The translations under genes and the position numbers were made by a program. From contig NW_017264196.1 of the NCBI RefSeq assembly GCF_001619985.1, positions 2,326,696 to 2,390,695 on the forward strand: 64,000 nucleotides of DNA, in the 5' to 3' direction. Position 1 is the first letter of the stretch; each line of letters begins with the position of its first letter. Positions 1 through 10,641 of the stretch are shown here, piece after piece. This DNA comes from Xylona heveae TC161 (taxonomy: Eukaryota; Ascomycota; Xylonomycetes; Xylonales; Xylonaceae). The notes below the pieces were generated by a model. It was not told where the DNA came from. It searched no databases and was given only the letters and a program-made list of their open reading frames with translations.

Positions 1-801
1 CCGGGATTTGAAGAATGGACTGCTGCATTTTGGAGACCACATAGTGCTTTGTGCTCCTGAAACCTTTGCTGCTCGCCGTTATTGGAGCCATCCTGCGGGC
101 CGCGGTTCCCGCAAAACGACATTCCAGAGCATTTCGTCATCTATCCAACGATTGTGGTCACGCAGTTGGGTGAACGGAACCAAAGGTCTCAAAGCAAATA
201 AGTCGACCCAAGCAGACGGGCACAGTAGTCCCCATAAGTGCCCTGCAGGATATCCTGCAGCTGTCCGCCCGAGAACCAGGTACTTGCCTCGCAAAAGAAA
301 GCACCGTGTGTGGACTCAATGATCCCTAAGATGTCTCTCCCTGCTAAGACAAATCCCAGAACCGATTTTCGGATCCCTTGGCCAAACGCTTGTTTGCTGC
401 TCTTAATTCAAACTTGCGGGAGACGCAGAAGACTCTCGGAATCGCATTCAGTACCAGCGCCCCATTGGCGGTGACGGCACATTCAACCTTCTCGAGATCC
501 GTTTGTGGCGAATCAAAAGAGCTCAAAGCAACTCAAAATCCAATATTCCGAGTTGGACCCCCGTGCAGCGTCTGTATTTTCTTCTCTGCCGACTAAGCTG
601 CGGGCAGCCAACTTGCAGAGAGTCCAATATACGAGTCTTGGTCAGCGAAAATATCCGTTCAGGTCCCAATGACAACAGTATAAAGCCAGAAGGGAAATCC
701 ACCTCTAGGTCTTGCTCATCAGCATTTTATCATCTGCAAAACTCAAACAACTTCATTCATATATCGCCTTGGTCATTCGTCCGACTTTTTTGATCCTCAC
801 C
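1..801. other. Unassigned left edge; no gene firmly supported
   Basis: Bases 1-60 read on the plus strand as the possible last codons of a gene running in from the left (ends TGA at 58-60), but it is too short to judge. On the minus strand, 79-294 and 344-526 are open and read like protein but lack an ATG and do not join through a clear intron, so they may be gene remnants. A TATAAA at 679-684 and a CACC just before the ATG at 802 suit the small gene that follows. Low certainty throughout. Confidence 0.3.
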
Positions 802-1084
802 ATGTCAAACTTCTTCCTCCGAGAACAGCTCCTGGAGCAGATACATCCTAAGCCTTCGGTCAGCTTCGCTTCCGAATGTGACCATTATTTTCCATCATGC
901 TCCTCTGGCATCAAGTCTGTTCTTCCGGTATTTACTCTTCTCGAAATTCAGGATAAGGAAAAGGACGGATATGCTGACCAGAGACTAGATGGCTGGCGTC
1001 AAATGCCCTAATTGTGCGAGCCAAGGGAAGGAGGTCTGGGTAATACCCGGAAAGAATTGTCCTCAATGCAGTTCGCCCTGTTGA
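802..1084 (+). CDS. Putative small cysteine-rich protein (73 aa, two CxxC pairs)
   Basis: Model: exons 802-927 and 989-1084, with a 61-bp intron (GTATTT donor, GCTGAC branch, TAG acceptor) joined in phase 0. The second exon gives a compact C-terminus with CPNC and, 13 residues later, CPQC followed by a last Cys at the C-terminus, which looks like a small zinc-knuckle or disulfide unit. Exon 2 begins with its own ATG at 989, so a 31-residue product is the alternative. A second intron-like segment (GTACGT at 1091, CTAAC, TTAG ending 1143) lies just after the stop and would be a 3'-UTR intron. TATAAA lies about 120 bp upstream. Function unknown; no name is offered. The splice and start choice is inference. 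Confidence 0.45.
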
Positions 1085-2517
1085 AAAAGTGTACGTCCCT
1101 TCCTCCTAGTATGCATTTGTCAATGCTAACTCCCGTTCATTAGTTTGCTCAGCTTTGGTGTTCACGGTTTTGGGAAAGGCTCTCATATACCGAGTATATC
1201 TGCTTCTACTGCAATCTTGTTACTTTTCTCACGGATTAAACGTGTTCTCGTATTGGCTCTTGGAACTTTATGCCGGCGCACCTCAGCTAGAAGGCCTCAA
1301 ATTTTGTTCTAATTGTTATGTCACTTGGCGTTAGCTTAGAGAAAAGGGAAAAATGGTCAACAAATGTCATCCACTTACTACTGATTATCAACTCGAATAC
1401 TACTCACACAATTCCTTTCTTCGCACGCATGTAATTGTTGCTAAATTGCTAGAGTAGATTGGGGGTGCTGAGCAGGACAGCAAAAAGGGGAAGACCAACC
1501 ACTTTTTACTTTCCATGTGGAGAGATACGTAGTAAATGGAGAGGTGAGAAGGGAACAAAGTCGGATGATTTGAGTGTATCGCTGAAAAGGTAGGTACCCG
1601 GCGAATGTCGTTCTCGTGAGACACAGAGGGTCAGTGCTTTAGAGTACTAGAAGCCTCAATGAGGCTAGCCGTTTTCTGACTTCATACGTCTCAAAAAGTG
1701 CGCTCAGAACGATTCAGGCTATTAATTTCGGAGCTTGTTCAGGTAATAATCTTGTACTGACTTGGGCTCGTTTGTGTGGGGTTTGGAAAAAGCTCTATAC
1801 TGAGACGGCCTTTCAACTTGTCTCAAGTGCAGTACGTATAGGTACCGAACCTCAAACATGAAGCAGATGGAGCGAATGAAGCAAAAGCATGCTTCAGAAG
1901 AAACAAGCAGGTTAATGCGCGGTTATGACGAGATACCACAATCATCCACAAGAGACTTATTAACGCATTCATATCTCCACCTGCTCTATTACGAGTCTTA
2001 GCTTCCGAAGCATCAATCCTGTCCGAGGGCCAGAGGGCTTAACCCAGATATGGAAGAGAGCTGAGTCCGAAGAATGCTAATGTATAATATGCAGCCCTAT
2101 TCCTTAAAAAGCGCAAGTGAGATTGATCAGATTTAGTCAACTTAAGCCATGAAGCAAACAATAAAGTCAAAGACAACAGAAGAAATATGGGTCACGTGAT
2201 ATCGCGTCCGATTCCGACGCGTCACGGAGGTGGCGTGGATGATTAATGGTCCAATGCAAGTTCCGACGGAATTGTGTCATTTAAACTTGTGCTTATTCTT
2301 TTACTTACATCATGCAGAGAACGCACATCGACCATTTAATTAATTTACGATACAGTTCGACGCTTTGACAGAAGAGCCATCCCTTCATCGGCCCCAATAT
2401 ACTCCGACACTTCGAATTATAATGCATGACGTAGTACTGTCAACGTAGCCCCATCATCCCCACTCCTCAACTCGAATCATATATATTTCTTTTGTTCGCT
2501 CACATCGCTCAATTGTA
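1085..2517. other. Intergenic; SDR promoter at right end
   Basis: No convincing coding frame on either strand. It starts with the putative 3'-UTR intron 1091-1143. The right end holds the promoter of the dehydrogenase gene, including an E-box, an inverted repeat near 2200 and an AT-rich TATA-like element around 2478-2488. Confidence 0.5.
2191..2221. promoter_or_regulatory. E-box (TCACGTGA) and short inverted repeat upstream of SDR gene
   Basis: TCACGTGA at 2192-2199 is a perfect palindromic E-box of the kind bound by fungal bHLH or CBF1-like factors. Immediately after it, 2203-2221 has 6-bp arms CGCGTC and GACGCG around a 7-nt centre. Both lie about 300 bp upstream of the ATG at 2518. Binding is inferred, not shown. 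Confidence 0.3.
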
Positions 2518-3732
2518 ATGCTTCGTCTTTTTGCCAGATCTTCAAAATCACTTCGAGTGTCAAGACGTTTCCCTGATCAAGCAACTACTATTCTGCCGAT
2601 TGCGCGCACAATGGCCACTGGAAAGAGTGAGAATGCTGACCTCAAGGCATCGAAGCTATTCGATGTATCTGATCTCACCGCTCTTGTTACTGGCGGAGGC
2701 ACTGGTATTGGCCTTATGATTACACAGGCTCTGGTGTCGAATGGGGCAAAAGTTTACATTACTGGACGACGAGAAGAGGTGCTGCAAAGTGTAGTGGAAC
2801 AGTATAACACTGGACCTGGCAAAATCTTGCCGTATGCTGCCGGAACAAGTTCCTGATCAAGCGAGTCGCTAATCTGATATGTCAGACTTCCAGGTGACGT
2901 TTCGCAGAAGGCTGATATCCTACGCCTTGCTCAAGAGCTGTCTGAGAAAGAGCCAAATGGGATTCAGCTGCTGGTCAACAATGCTGGAATTGCTCGTGAA
3001 GATGCCACCTCCTATTCTAAACAGGGAACTCCCGACTTTAGTTCTGCTCAGTCAATTTCGGAGCATCTTTTAAAAAGCGACCCGGATCAATGGCTGAACA
3101 CTTTTCAGACCAATACCACTGCCCTGTATTTCACCTCGGCGGCTTTTCTTCCTCTTCTCGAAAAGGGAAACAAAGTGCTTCCGGGATATAGTTCGAGCAT
3201 TATTAATGTTTCAAGTATTTCTGGTTTGATGAAAGGCAGCAGCTCAGGCCAATTTGCGTACGCTTCTTCCAAAGCCGGTATGTGAAATTCCCTTGCAAAA
3301 ACAAAGGTCCAGCTTTATCTAATATATACATCTCTTCAGCCGTAATTACCCTCTCAAGAATGCTTGCAACCACTTTTAAAGATGTAAAAGTCCGCGTGAA
3401 TATCATTGCCCCAGGGCTTTTCCCTAGCGAAATGACCGCAGCCGCCTCTGGACCTGATCAAAAGTCTATCTTGAACGTGGACGTATCAAATCCTGCAGGT
3501 ATGAAGATGAGAACGAAACTGTCAATCTCTTCGATTCATGCCTGATTAGTGGAGTATAGGGCGCACTGGCAATGATTCGGACATGGCTGCTTGCATCCTA
3601 TATCTTGTGGGCCCTGGTGGCGCCTTCTTGAACAACCAGATCATCCACCCCGAGGGCGGTAAGCAACAACTAGCTTCTTTGCTTTCTGAGCGCAGTCTCT
3701 AATTAGGAACAGGACATCTTTTGGTGCACTGA
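2518..3732 (+). CDS. Short-chain dehydrogenase/reductase (SDR), 329 aa
   Basis: Exons 2518-2831, 2886-3277, 3340-3498, 3560-3658 and 3707-3732; all four introns are GT-AG and keep the frame. The product is a classical SDR: cofactor-binding TGGGTGIG at residues 58-65, NNAG at 136-139, the catalytic Ser in the VSS segment near 213-215, and Tyr230/Lys234 of the YASSK motif. These predict an NAD(P)H-dependent oxidoreductase; closest in style to fungal relatives of bacterial RhlG/3-oxoacyl reductases, with unknown substrate. The first 30 residues are rich in Arg, Ser and Leu and could be a mitochondrial presequence. A second ATG at 2611 in good context would give a cytosolic form without it, so dual targeting by start choice is possible but unproven. 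Confidence 0.88.
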
Positions 3733-4024
3733 TCGACAATCTTACCACATTTGACAAAATTCTCACGACCTTTATCTCCTCTTTTCTTCTGGTCCAGGAC
3801 AATGCGCTTTGTCTCACTTTTCTTTCAAAGGCCTTTTTCTATGCGTTGCTGTTTGTTCCCGCAATGAGGAAGTTTCATTGTTTGCCAGATATAATTTGTG
3901 GCTGATGGCGAGGAACAATGAATGCATGTTATTGTCTCCATTTTCTTTATTTGCCGCCAAACTTATATTCGTGCCAATGCTCAGTTTTCTGTGAATTCTG
4001 AATTTCTAATACCTGCACAATCAG

Positions 4025-4735
4025 CCTCAATTACAGACACATCAATTGCGCGACATAGTTGTCGAAAACCCCACTGTCCTCTTTCAGAGATCCCAGATGT
4101 ATTCTCATCGCGCCCCTTTCTTACACCAGCACGAGAGGCCAAAGTTCCGGTATGCGTACATGAGAAATGGAGAGGCAGCGAGATTTACTGGTCAAGCACA
4201 CAGATGGCGTCGTCCTGAAGATTTTGCACCAGCACAGCTTCGGAAAATTGTAAAGCACAAGTATCACAAAGAGCTAGCTACCTTTTCTCGTCCGTTGAAG
4301 AAGGTTCGATTTGCTAAAAACTTCAAAGTTGAACACAGTTTCGAAAACTACCAGCTTGCCATTGGCTGTCCCGCACCTGGCGCATTCGTTGACTGGTCTG
4401 CTTGCGGCGAGGAGAAGGAGAATGCGGTATTGGTTCAGGTATACCACAATCTCGTCAAGGTGCTAAAGCGATTTAATCCAAGGATACTGTTAGAAGACCA
4501 TTTCACTCAGAAAGCAACCTACTTCAGATACGCCGGCGTTTCCATGTTCGCTCTTCTCATGTTCCTTGAAGGAAGCTTGGCACTCGTAGAATGGTTTGTA
4601 TTGCTCTTGAGAGGGACAAATGTCGTATATGTCTTGGTACCAGATGTCAAAGGATACTGTAAGTACTCTTCTTTTGTGTAGATTATGTTTTGCCATCATG
4701 TTACTAATTTACTGTTAGCTGTGGGTTCAAACTAG
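4025..4735 (+). CDS. Orphan hypothetical protein, 5' end uncertain
   Basis: A reading frame is open from an in-frame stop at 4007 to a GTAAGT donor at 4659. A 60-bp intron (4659-4718, TACTAAT branch) leads to a short last exon ending TAG at 4733-4735. CTAAT followed by CAG at 4024 looks like an acceptor, so 4025 may begin a second exon; no good first exon was found upstream. The first internal ATG is at 4097. The middle is basic and hydrophilic. The C-terminal third has one or two hydrophobic stretches (about 40 residues rich in Leu, Val, Phe) that could be membrane segments. I do not recognise a family. It may be a partial or decaying gene. Confidence 0.45.
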
Positions 4736-5926
4736 AGCGTTGCTCTTGTGCATATTAGGTCTATTTTTATTTTTGCCAGACAAAATAATTAATATTATTC
4801 CGCATAAATATAATGAAAAAATATCACAGCATCGATAATTTAAATACATTTCTGAAACCTTCATATATTTTGCTAAAATGTTTCATTTATTGCATTTATA
4901 TATATTAATTATGATTTTCCCCCTATAATAAAAACGATGTATAGTCTATGAATTGCATTGTTCATGAAGCCGAGGGGAAAAAAAGAGGGAGGGGAAAAAA
5001 AAAAAAAAAAAAAAAAAAATTTGGCACAGCCTTCAGGTCTCTTTGCGCGAATATATTATCATTTCCCGATTAAAAAAAAGGGTCCGAAATCTTTAAGGTA
5101 CTCTGTATTATGGACATGAAGATTTCTTTGTGTTGAGCCCTTCTTTATCTCTGTGTACAGCAAATAGGGTTACGATGCACTACTACGTAAGCTCAGCTAG
5201 TTCGGAGGAGAAAACCTGGAGCCGAAAGGAAGGGACCGGAGTACTCCGTAGACAGAAAGACGAACGTCTTTTGCCAAGAATAACTCGGGCGGTCATAGGC
5301 CCGAACCAGGAAACTTTCCCCAAGCGCTCGCTGACGACGTGGCGTTTGGCAATACTTGTATAGTAACAAGGGCGTTGTGTGCGTCCATCGGGACTTGTGT
5401 TAAGCCTTGCACAATCATGCCTAATTCTTTTTGTGCGAATACAATCATGTTAAATGACTTTTAATGTTTGAAGCAGAATAGTAAAAGTGGCTGAGTTGTG
5501 GGTGAATTGAGGCTTTGCACTTACGAATTGGTCACCGGTGACCGCGTGGCTGTGTGGCTGAGGAAGTTCCCCCCGGTGACTCTACAGCGAACAGAGTGTG
5601 AGAATCTCAGCTGAGCAAGTTCCTTTTCCTTTTCTCCCTCTGCATTTGTTCGCCAAGTCTCGCCAAGCCACCCTGAAAATAGTACTGTACTGTCCCGACG
5701 CCCCCCCCCCAATTTCTCACTTATCTGGCCCATCTCGCTGCTTTGCCAAGATTCACTTTTCCCCTTCGTCACCATTCAGATTTCTTGACCGACACTATCC
5801 AACCTCACCTAACTTTCTCAACGCCAAACTTCCGTCAACGCCTTCATCCCGCCCTGTGGCTTGATCGTTCTTTGAGTTCACTTTCTCCTTGTATCTCATC
5901 GCTTTACAACTTTATCGTCAGACATC
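4736..5926. other. AT-rich intergenic stretch with 25-A tract
   Basis: From 4736 to about 4960 the sequence is strongly AT-rich. An uninterrupted run of 25 A lies at 4995-5019, preceded by a GA-rich lead-in. The rest up to 5926 is the promoter and 5' leader of the CYSTM gene, with pyrimidine-rich segments around 5620-5780 including a run of C near 5701. No gene is supported. Confidence 0.6.
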
Positions 5927-6555
5927 ATGTCCAGCCAGCAGTACTACGCGCCCCAGGCTCCTCCCCAGAGGTTTGTCCCCTTTTCCCCGACCGTGTCCCA
6001 GCTTCAACCCCTTCCAACAGCCTCTCGATTGATGCTATGACGATGCGACCAATTTCCGATAGTTGTTTTTCATGAAGCTAACAGCATGACCTTTATAGCT
6101 ACGGTGGTTACCAGCAGCCTTATGGCGGCCAGCCTTACCCTCAGGGTCCTCCTCCGGTACGTTTTACGTCGTCGCTCTATTCCTGTCGTCATCTGTCGCC
6201 CTTACTTATCCTGCCATTACCTTCATGGTCTATTTACAACTGCACCATCATTCCTCTGAAACGTTGCCTTTGTTTACCTTGCAAAGATGAGCTCAAGCTA
6301 ATGTGGTTCTATTGTAGATGCAATACCAGTACCAACAGGGCCCTCCCCCACCCCAGCAGCGTGAGCGCAAGGACCGTGGCTGCCTTGGTACCTGGTGAGT
6401 AATTCGCATGAACATCCGTCTCCCTGCTCTGGTGTGATACACTGTACTGACTTATGAAATTACACAGTCTTGCCATGCTTTGCTGCTGCTTCGTCTGCGA
6501 GGAAGGATGCGAATGCTGTGCCGACTGCTGCGAATGTGCCGAGGACTGCTGTTAA
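5927..6555 (+). CDS. CYSTM-type cysteine-rich small protein, 88 aa
   Basis: Exons 5927-5970, 6099-6156, 6318-6394 and 6468-6555; all introns GT-AG with good branch sites (GCTAAC in intron 1). The N-terminal 55 residues are a Gln/Pro/Tyr/Gly-rich low-complexity segment. The C-terminal 33 residues form the cysteine-rich module: CLGTC, then CCCF, then many paired Cys mixed with Glu and Asp, ending in CC. This layout (proline/tyrosine-rich head plus Cys-rich tail) is that of the CYSTM family, whose tail inserts in or lies on membranes and which has been linked to stress and metal tolerance. Role here is inferred from the family only. The ATG follows a CATC context and a long pyrimidine-rich leader. 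Confidence 0.85.
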
Positions 6556-7329
6556 AGAAGACGATGACCTTTCACTGAATACCCCGTACATGTCAAATTC
6601 GAATTGAGATGGCGGGTAAAACGATACCAACAAACGGCGTTTTGAAGCAGTGGAAAACATCCAAAGGTGCTAAGTTCGCAGCAGGCTGCATGACGAAATG
6701 ACTCCGCCAACCCTGTACATGATTTCCACCTCGAGAGCCTCACCGTCATTAGGATGGTGACAGTGTGTAGCCGCTGCGCGGCTTTGACCTTTTTTTTTTT
6801 TGCCCTTCCTCCAGCAGACTCGTGACAAATCGGCACTTCTTTCCCTTTTTTTTTTTTTGTAACCTTTGCGACGGTCCTATCATACACTTGTCGTCTGTCC
6901 TTTTTGCGGTTGAATTCGGACCCTAGATATCTGGTATCCTCTATTATTCATTTCGTTGTCATCTGACTAGGAATGCTATTTCATTGCCATTTACGCGTGA
7001 ATTGAGATGAGAATTGCAAATCGTAAAGAGTGAAAAGGTATTATTCGTAAATAGTCTAACAGTGTAGCTCCCTTGACCCCATGCTTTGTGCCCTTTGTTC
7101 TACGAACCCAATGCAATTCGTCCCAGTCTGACCCGTTGACCCCAGCGCTATGCAAAGAAACTATGCTGAAAGAGACAAAGAAAAAAAGAAAACAATGAGA
7201 GAAAAGCTGTAAAAGAAGACGTATTTTTCGACAAGACGCGCATAATCGTAATAATGACCGAAATCGCAAAACAACCGACATCCCATGTAATCATCACTAT
7301 AAACACAACATGATCATACCACAGTCCAC
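6556..7329. other. Intergenic between convergent 3' ends
   Basis: Holds the 3' ends of the CYSTM gene (plus) and the coiled-coil gene (minus). T tracts at about 6790-6800 and 6847-6860 are compatible with 3'-UTR or terminator sequence. No gene seen. Confidence 0.5.
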
Positions 7330-10300
7330 TCAAGCTTTGATACTGCCAGAAGACAACTTACCCCGCTTCAACGACCCCGATGATCTGGCAGCCACGCGCG
7401 ATTCGTTCAACGGACTAGGCTGGTTGAAGGTATCATTGTCAATCTCGTCCTTTGCCGGAAACAAGGGCGACGGCGGGGTCACGGAGCGGCGCGAGTTGCT
7501 GCCAAACGAACACTGTCTGGCAACCATCGTCTCGTGGAGTTCTGCCAGTCGCTCAATCACGGGCGGTGCATCTGAATACAGCGCAATCCCATCCGAGTAT
7601 CTGCAGCCATTATCGTGCTTTTCTGCCTCTGTGCGGAACCCTTCGTGCATGGGCTCGCGGCTGATGATGGGAAAGAGGCGCAAGAGGACTTTGCGAGGAG
7701 GCTGGTCTGGCGCGGCTCCTGGTTGATGGCTGGTGGCAGCAGTAGCAGCAGTAGCAGCGGTGGCAGCACCAGGAGCAGGAGGAGTGGCCTGGTCTGAGTA
7801 ATCTGCCGGCAGCCAGTCCTCGTCATTTTCATCTTCGTCCTCTGCGGCGGGCATGCGCGCTGTAATCATCTCGCGTTCTAGTCGTGCAAGTCGCCATGTC
7901 TCGGCGGCAAGCTTGACGATGCTACGCACTGCGCCGTAGAGGGGTTCCATTTGTTTCGGATCAGCAAAGGGCCTGATTGCGGCTACTATTTCGTCCACGA
8001 CGGCGCCGGCGGCAGCGTTGACAGTCTTTTTCGCACTAGATGCAGTGTAGGCAGCGTAGAGCGTGTGCTGGCGCCAGATGGCTTCTTTTCTGGTCGACTT
8101 GTGACGGAGTTCATTGGACATGGCCTGGAAAAGGGAGTCGGCCTTGTCGTAGCGGCGACCGAGCGAGAACAAGAAGGGCGAAAAAACACGGTAACAGAGA
8201 ATATTAGAGACTGTATGCTGAATATATGCCGCTCGTAACTGGCGTGAGGAATGAGTGTTTGCCAGAAATGATGGCATTGCCGGTGGGACTTCGCGCAAAA
8301 CGTCTTCCGAAGGCGCAATTGGAAGATTCAGAAAGTGCTCATCCCCGAGTTCCTTGATTTGTTTGAACAGTTGGCCGAAGGCGTCAAGGCTAATTCGAGT
8401 GACCCTGAAGTTAGTCAAAAAGATTGCACGTTGAATCAAAAAGCCACGAAGATCTCAAAAACGAGTGTAGAGGAAGGGAAAAGTATTAAAAAAAAAGGAA
8501 ATGGAAAGATGATATTTACATACAGTGAACGTGCAAGGACGCAATGTCAGATCTACTTACTAGTATTTATCTCCTTTACTTTTCAGATCAATTACTTCTC
8601 CAAAGGCTTCCACCATCTTCTGCAATTTTCCCTTCTCCGATCCCAAGACATCAGCCACCGCTTTGAGTTCCCCGACCATTCGCTCATGTCTGGATTTATC
8701 GTCATCCCAGCCTTTTTGCAAAACTTCTCTTGCCTTCTTATGTGCACCTATATCTTCATCGCTCTTCCTCAAGAGCTCGTTTTTCTCCTGCTCCCATGCC
8801 TTCTGTAGATCTTCCACTTCCCGCTTTTGTTCCTCGATGAGCCGGTCCCGCTCGTCTTGCCAACCCTTTGCCATCGCTGCCTTTTCCGTCTCCCAGGTCT
8901 CCTTCGCTTCAGTTTCTCGGCTTGCAGCCGTTCCGAGGTCACCTTTTAAGGCGGCGAGATCTTTATTGACAATTTCGAGCTGATCCTCTAGGTCCTTCTG
9001 CGCAGCCTTCGAGCTCTCTTCAAGCTCGCATCGTTTTGTGTCAAACTCGGCTTGCAGTTTCTCCTTTTCCTTTGTAAATTGGTCCTGGAGCTCGTCCTCC
9101 CTAGCCTTGAAAGCCAGATCCTGATCTTTCATCCGAGCCTCAAATGTTTCTTCCAACGAAGCTTTTTCGGATGCGAACTCATTTTCGGACGTTTGCTTCC
9201 GTTCGTCAAATTCTTGCTGAAGCCTTTCCTTTTCATCAGACGCCTGCTTCTCCAATTGTCCTTTCTCTTCTTCCAATCTAGCTCTTGCCTCTTCTAGCTG
9301 TATTCGAGAAGCTTCCGTTGCAGCCAAGTGTTCTGATAACTCCTTTTGTTTCTCCTCGAGATTCCCAATTTCCAGACGCAATTTATTACTCTCCACAGAG
9401 TGCTTGTGATTGGCGTCAACAAGCTGCCTTGCCAAGGCTTCGATATAGCTCTCTTTCTGTTTCAATATCTCCAGTTTTTGCACCTCATTCTGTCGAATAA
9501 ACTCTTCCCGTACACCCAACTGACCGGCAGTATCCCTGTATCGCTCGGCAAGCAGTTGAAGATCTGGAATGGCACTTTGTATGCGGCGAAGGAAATCGCC
9601 GATATTCTCTTCTGCAGAAGGTTGATTATTTGCATCTGGGGAGGAAGATTGCCAAGATGATCCATATCCATTTGGCTTCTCGCCAGGTACGCTATTTCTG
9701 GAGCTCGTAGATCCGTTGCGTTGCAAAGAAGGCTGGCGTGCTAGCGGAACCGGATAGCTGCTAGGTACTTGCGGAGCATAGCCATGAAAAGCGGGCGGGT
9801 AAGGCTGAGTTGCCGGGGAGGCAAATGGAGGCCCCGGCTGATAGCCAGCTGCTTGTGCCATTGGATAGAAAGCGGCACTTGCGGGTGCTTGGCTCGAGTA
9901 CGGATAATGTGATGGGTAATATCCGTATACGGGGGGGGATGTAGGGTGAGGGTCAGTGTTCAGTTGCTGGTGGGACACGGAAGGAGACTGCTGTTGGGAT
10001 GAGTAGGGTGGCGAGAATGCGCTATTTGTGAGGCTATGCTGGAGTGATGAAACGTTTGGTATAGGCGGTGACGGTGCTGGCGCGAGATCGATGTCCCTGG
10101 AGCGCGGCGAATTTAGATAGTTGTGCTCGAGGGGCGGACTATCGATAGCAGCCTCTAGTGTACTCTCGGTTGGAATCGGGGTCGGCGGTTTATTCTCCCG
10201 TTCTCCTTGTGATTCTTGAATCTGACTGCCAGTGTCCTCGCGAGGGGTGTCCTTCTGACTAGTCTGATCCTGTTTGATATCCAATAGAGAAGCTTGATGT

Positions 10301-10641
10301 TCGAGAGGCGGCACAGACGGCTCTCCCGGGGTGTCAGTATCTTCTTCGACGTAGGCCTGATAGGCTTGCCGCTTGGAAGAAGAGGTGTCTTCGCCAGAAC
10401 CGATGACGATCGGATGGTTTGACTCTGGTACAACTCCCGTTGCTGCCTCAGAAAACAGGGATGACGGAGAGCCTGGGTTTGAGCCTGGAAGAGGGGGAAG
10501 TAAATCCAAACCGCTATCGTCGAGCGACTTTGGAACCGCTGCCTTGGAAGGAGTCTGAGGCGGGGTGGGCTCGTTGCTTCGCAAAAGACCTTTGTTTCCT
10601 TTGCCACCGTTGCGCTGATTCCCTTTGCTTTTAGGACCCAT
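7330..10641 (-). CDS. Large coiled-coil protein with conserved C-terminal domain, 1046 aa
   Basis: Minus strand: exon 1 10641-8561, intron 8560-8390 (GTAAGT donor; acceptor TTAG), exon 2 8389-7330. The join restores one frame; using the nearer CAG acceptor at about 8405 instead would create a stop. Residues 1-30 are basic (Lys/Gly/Asn). About 30-340 is Ser/Pro/Gln/Tyr-rich and disordered. About 345-690 is a long coiled coil rich in Glu, Lys and Gln heptads. Exon 2 carries an ordered, probably conserved helical domain, an acidic stretch, an Ala/Thr repeat from a GCN-ACN microsatellite (about 7730-7780) and a Ser-rich tail. I do not recognise a named family; scaffold or cytoskeletal/vesicle-tether roles are only guesses. 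Near the end, GTAAGT inside the last codons could splice to a TAG acceptor and shorten the C-terminus by ten residues. Confidence 0.8.

Noticed and set aside
1400-1624. 74-codon minus-strand frame
   Set aside because: No motif, no splice partners and no ATG context; chance frame in an intergenic stretch.
7310-7832. Several long frames opposite the coiled-coil gene's second exon
   Set aside because: Shadows of the GCN repeat and of a strongly supported minus-strand exon.
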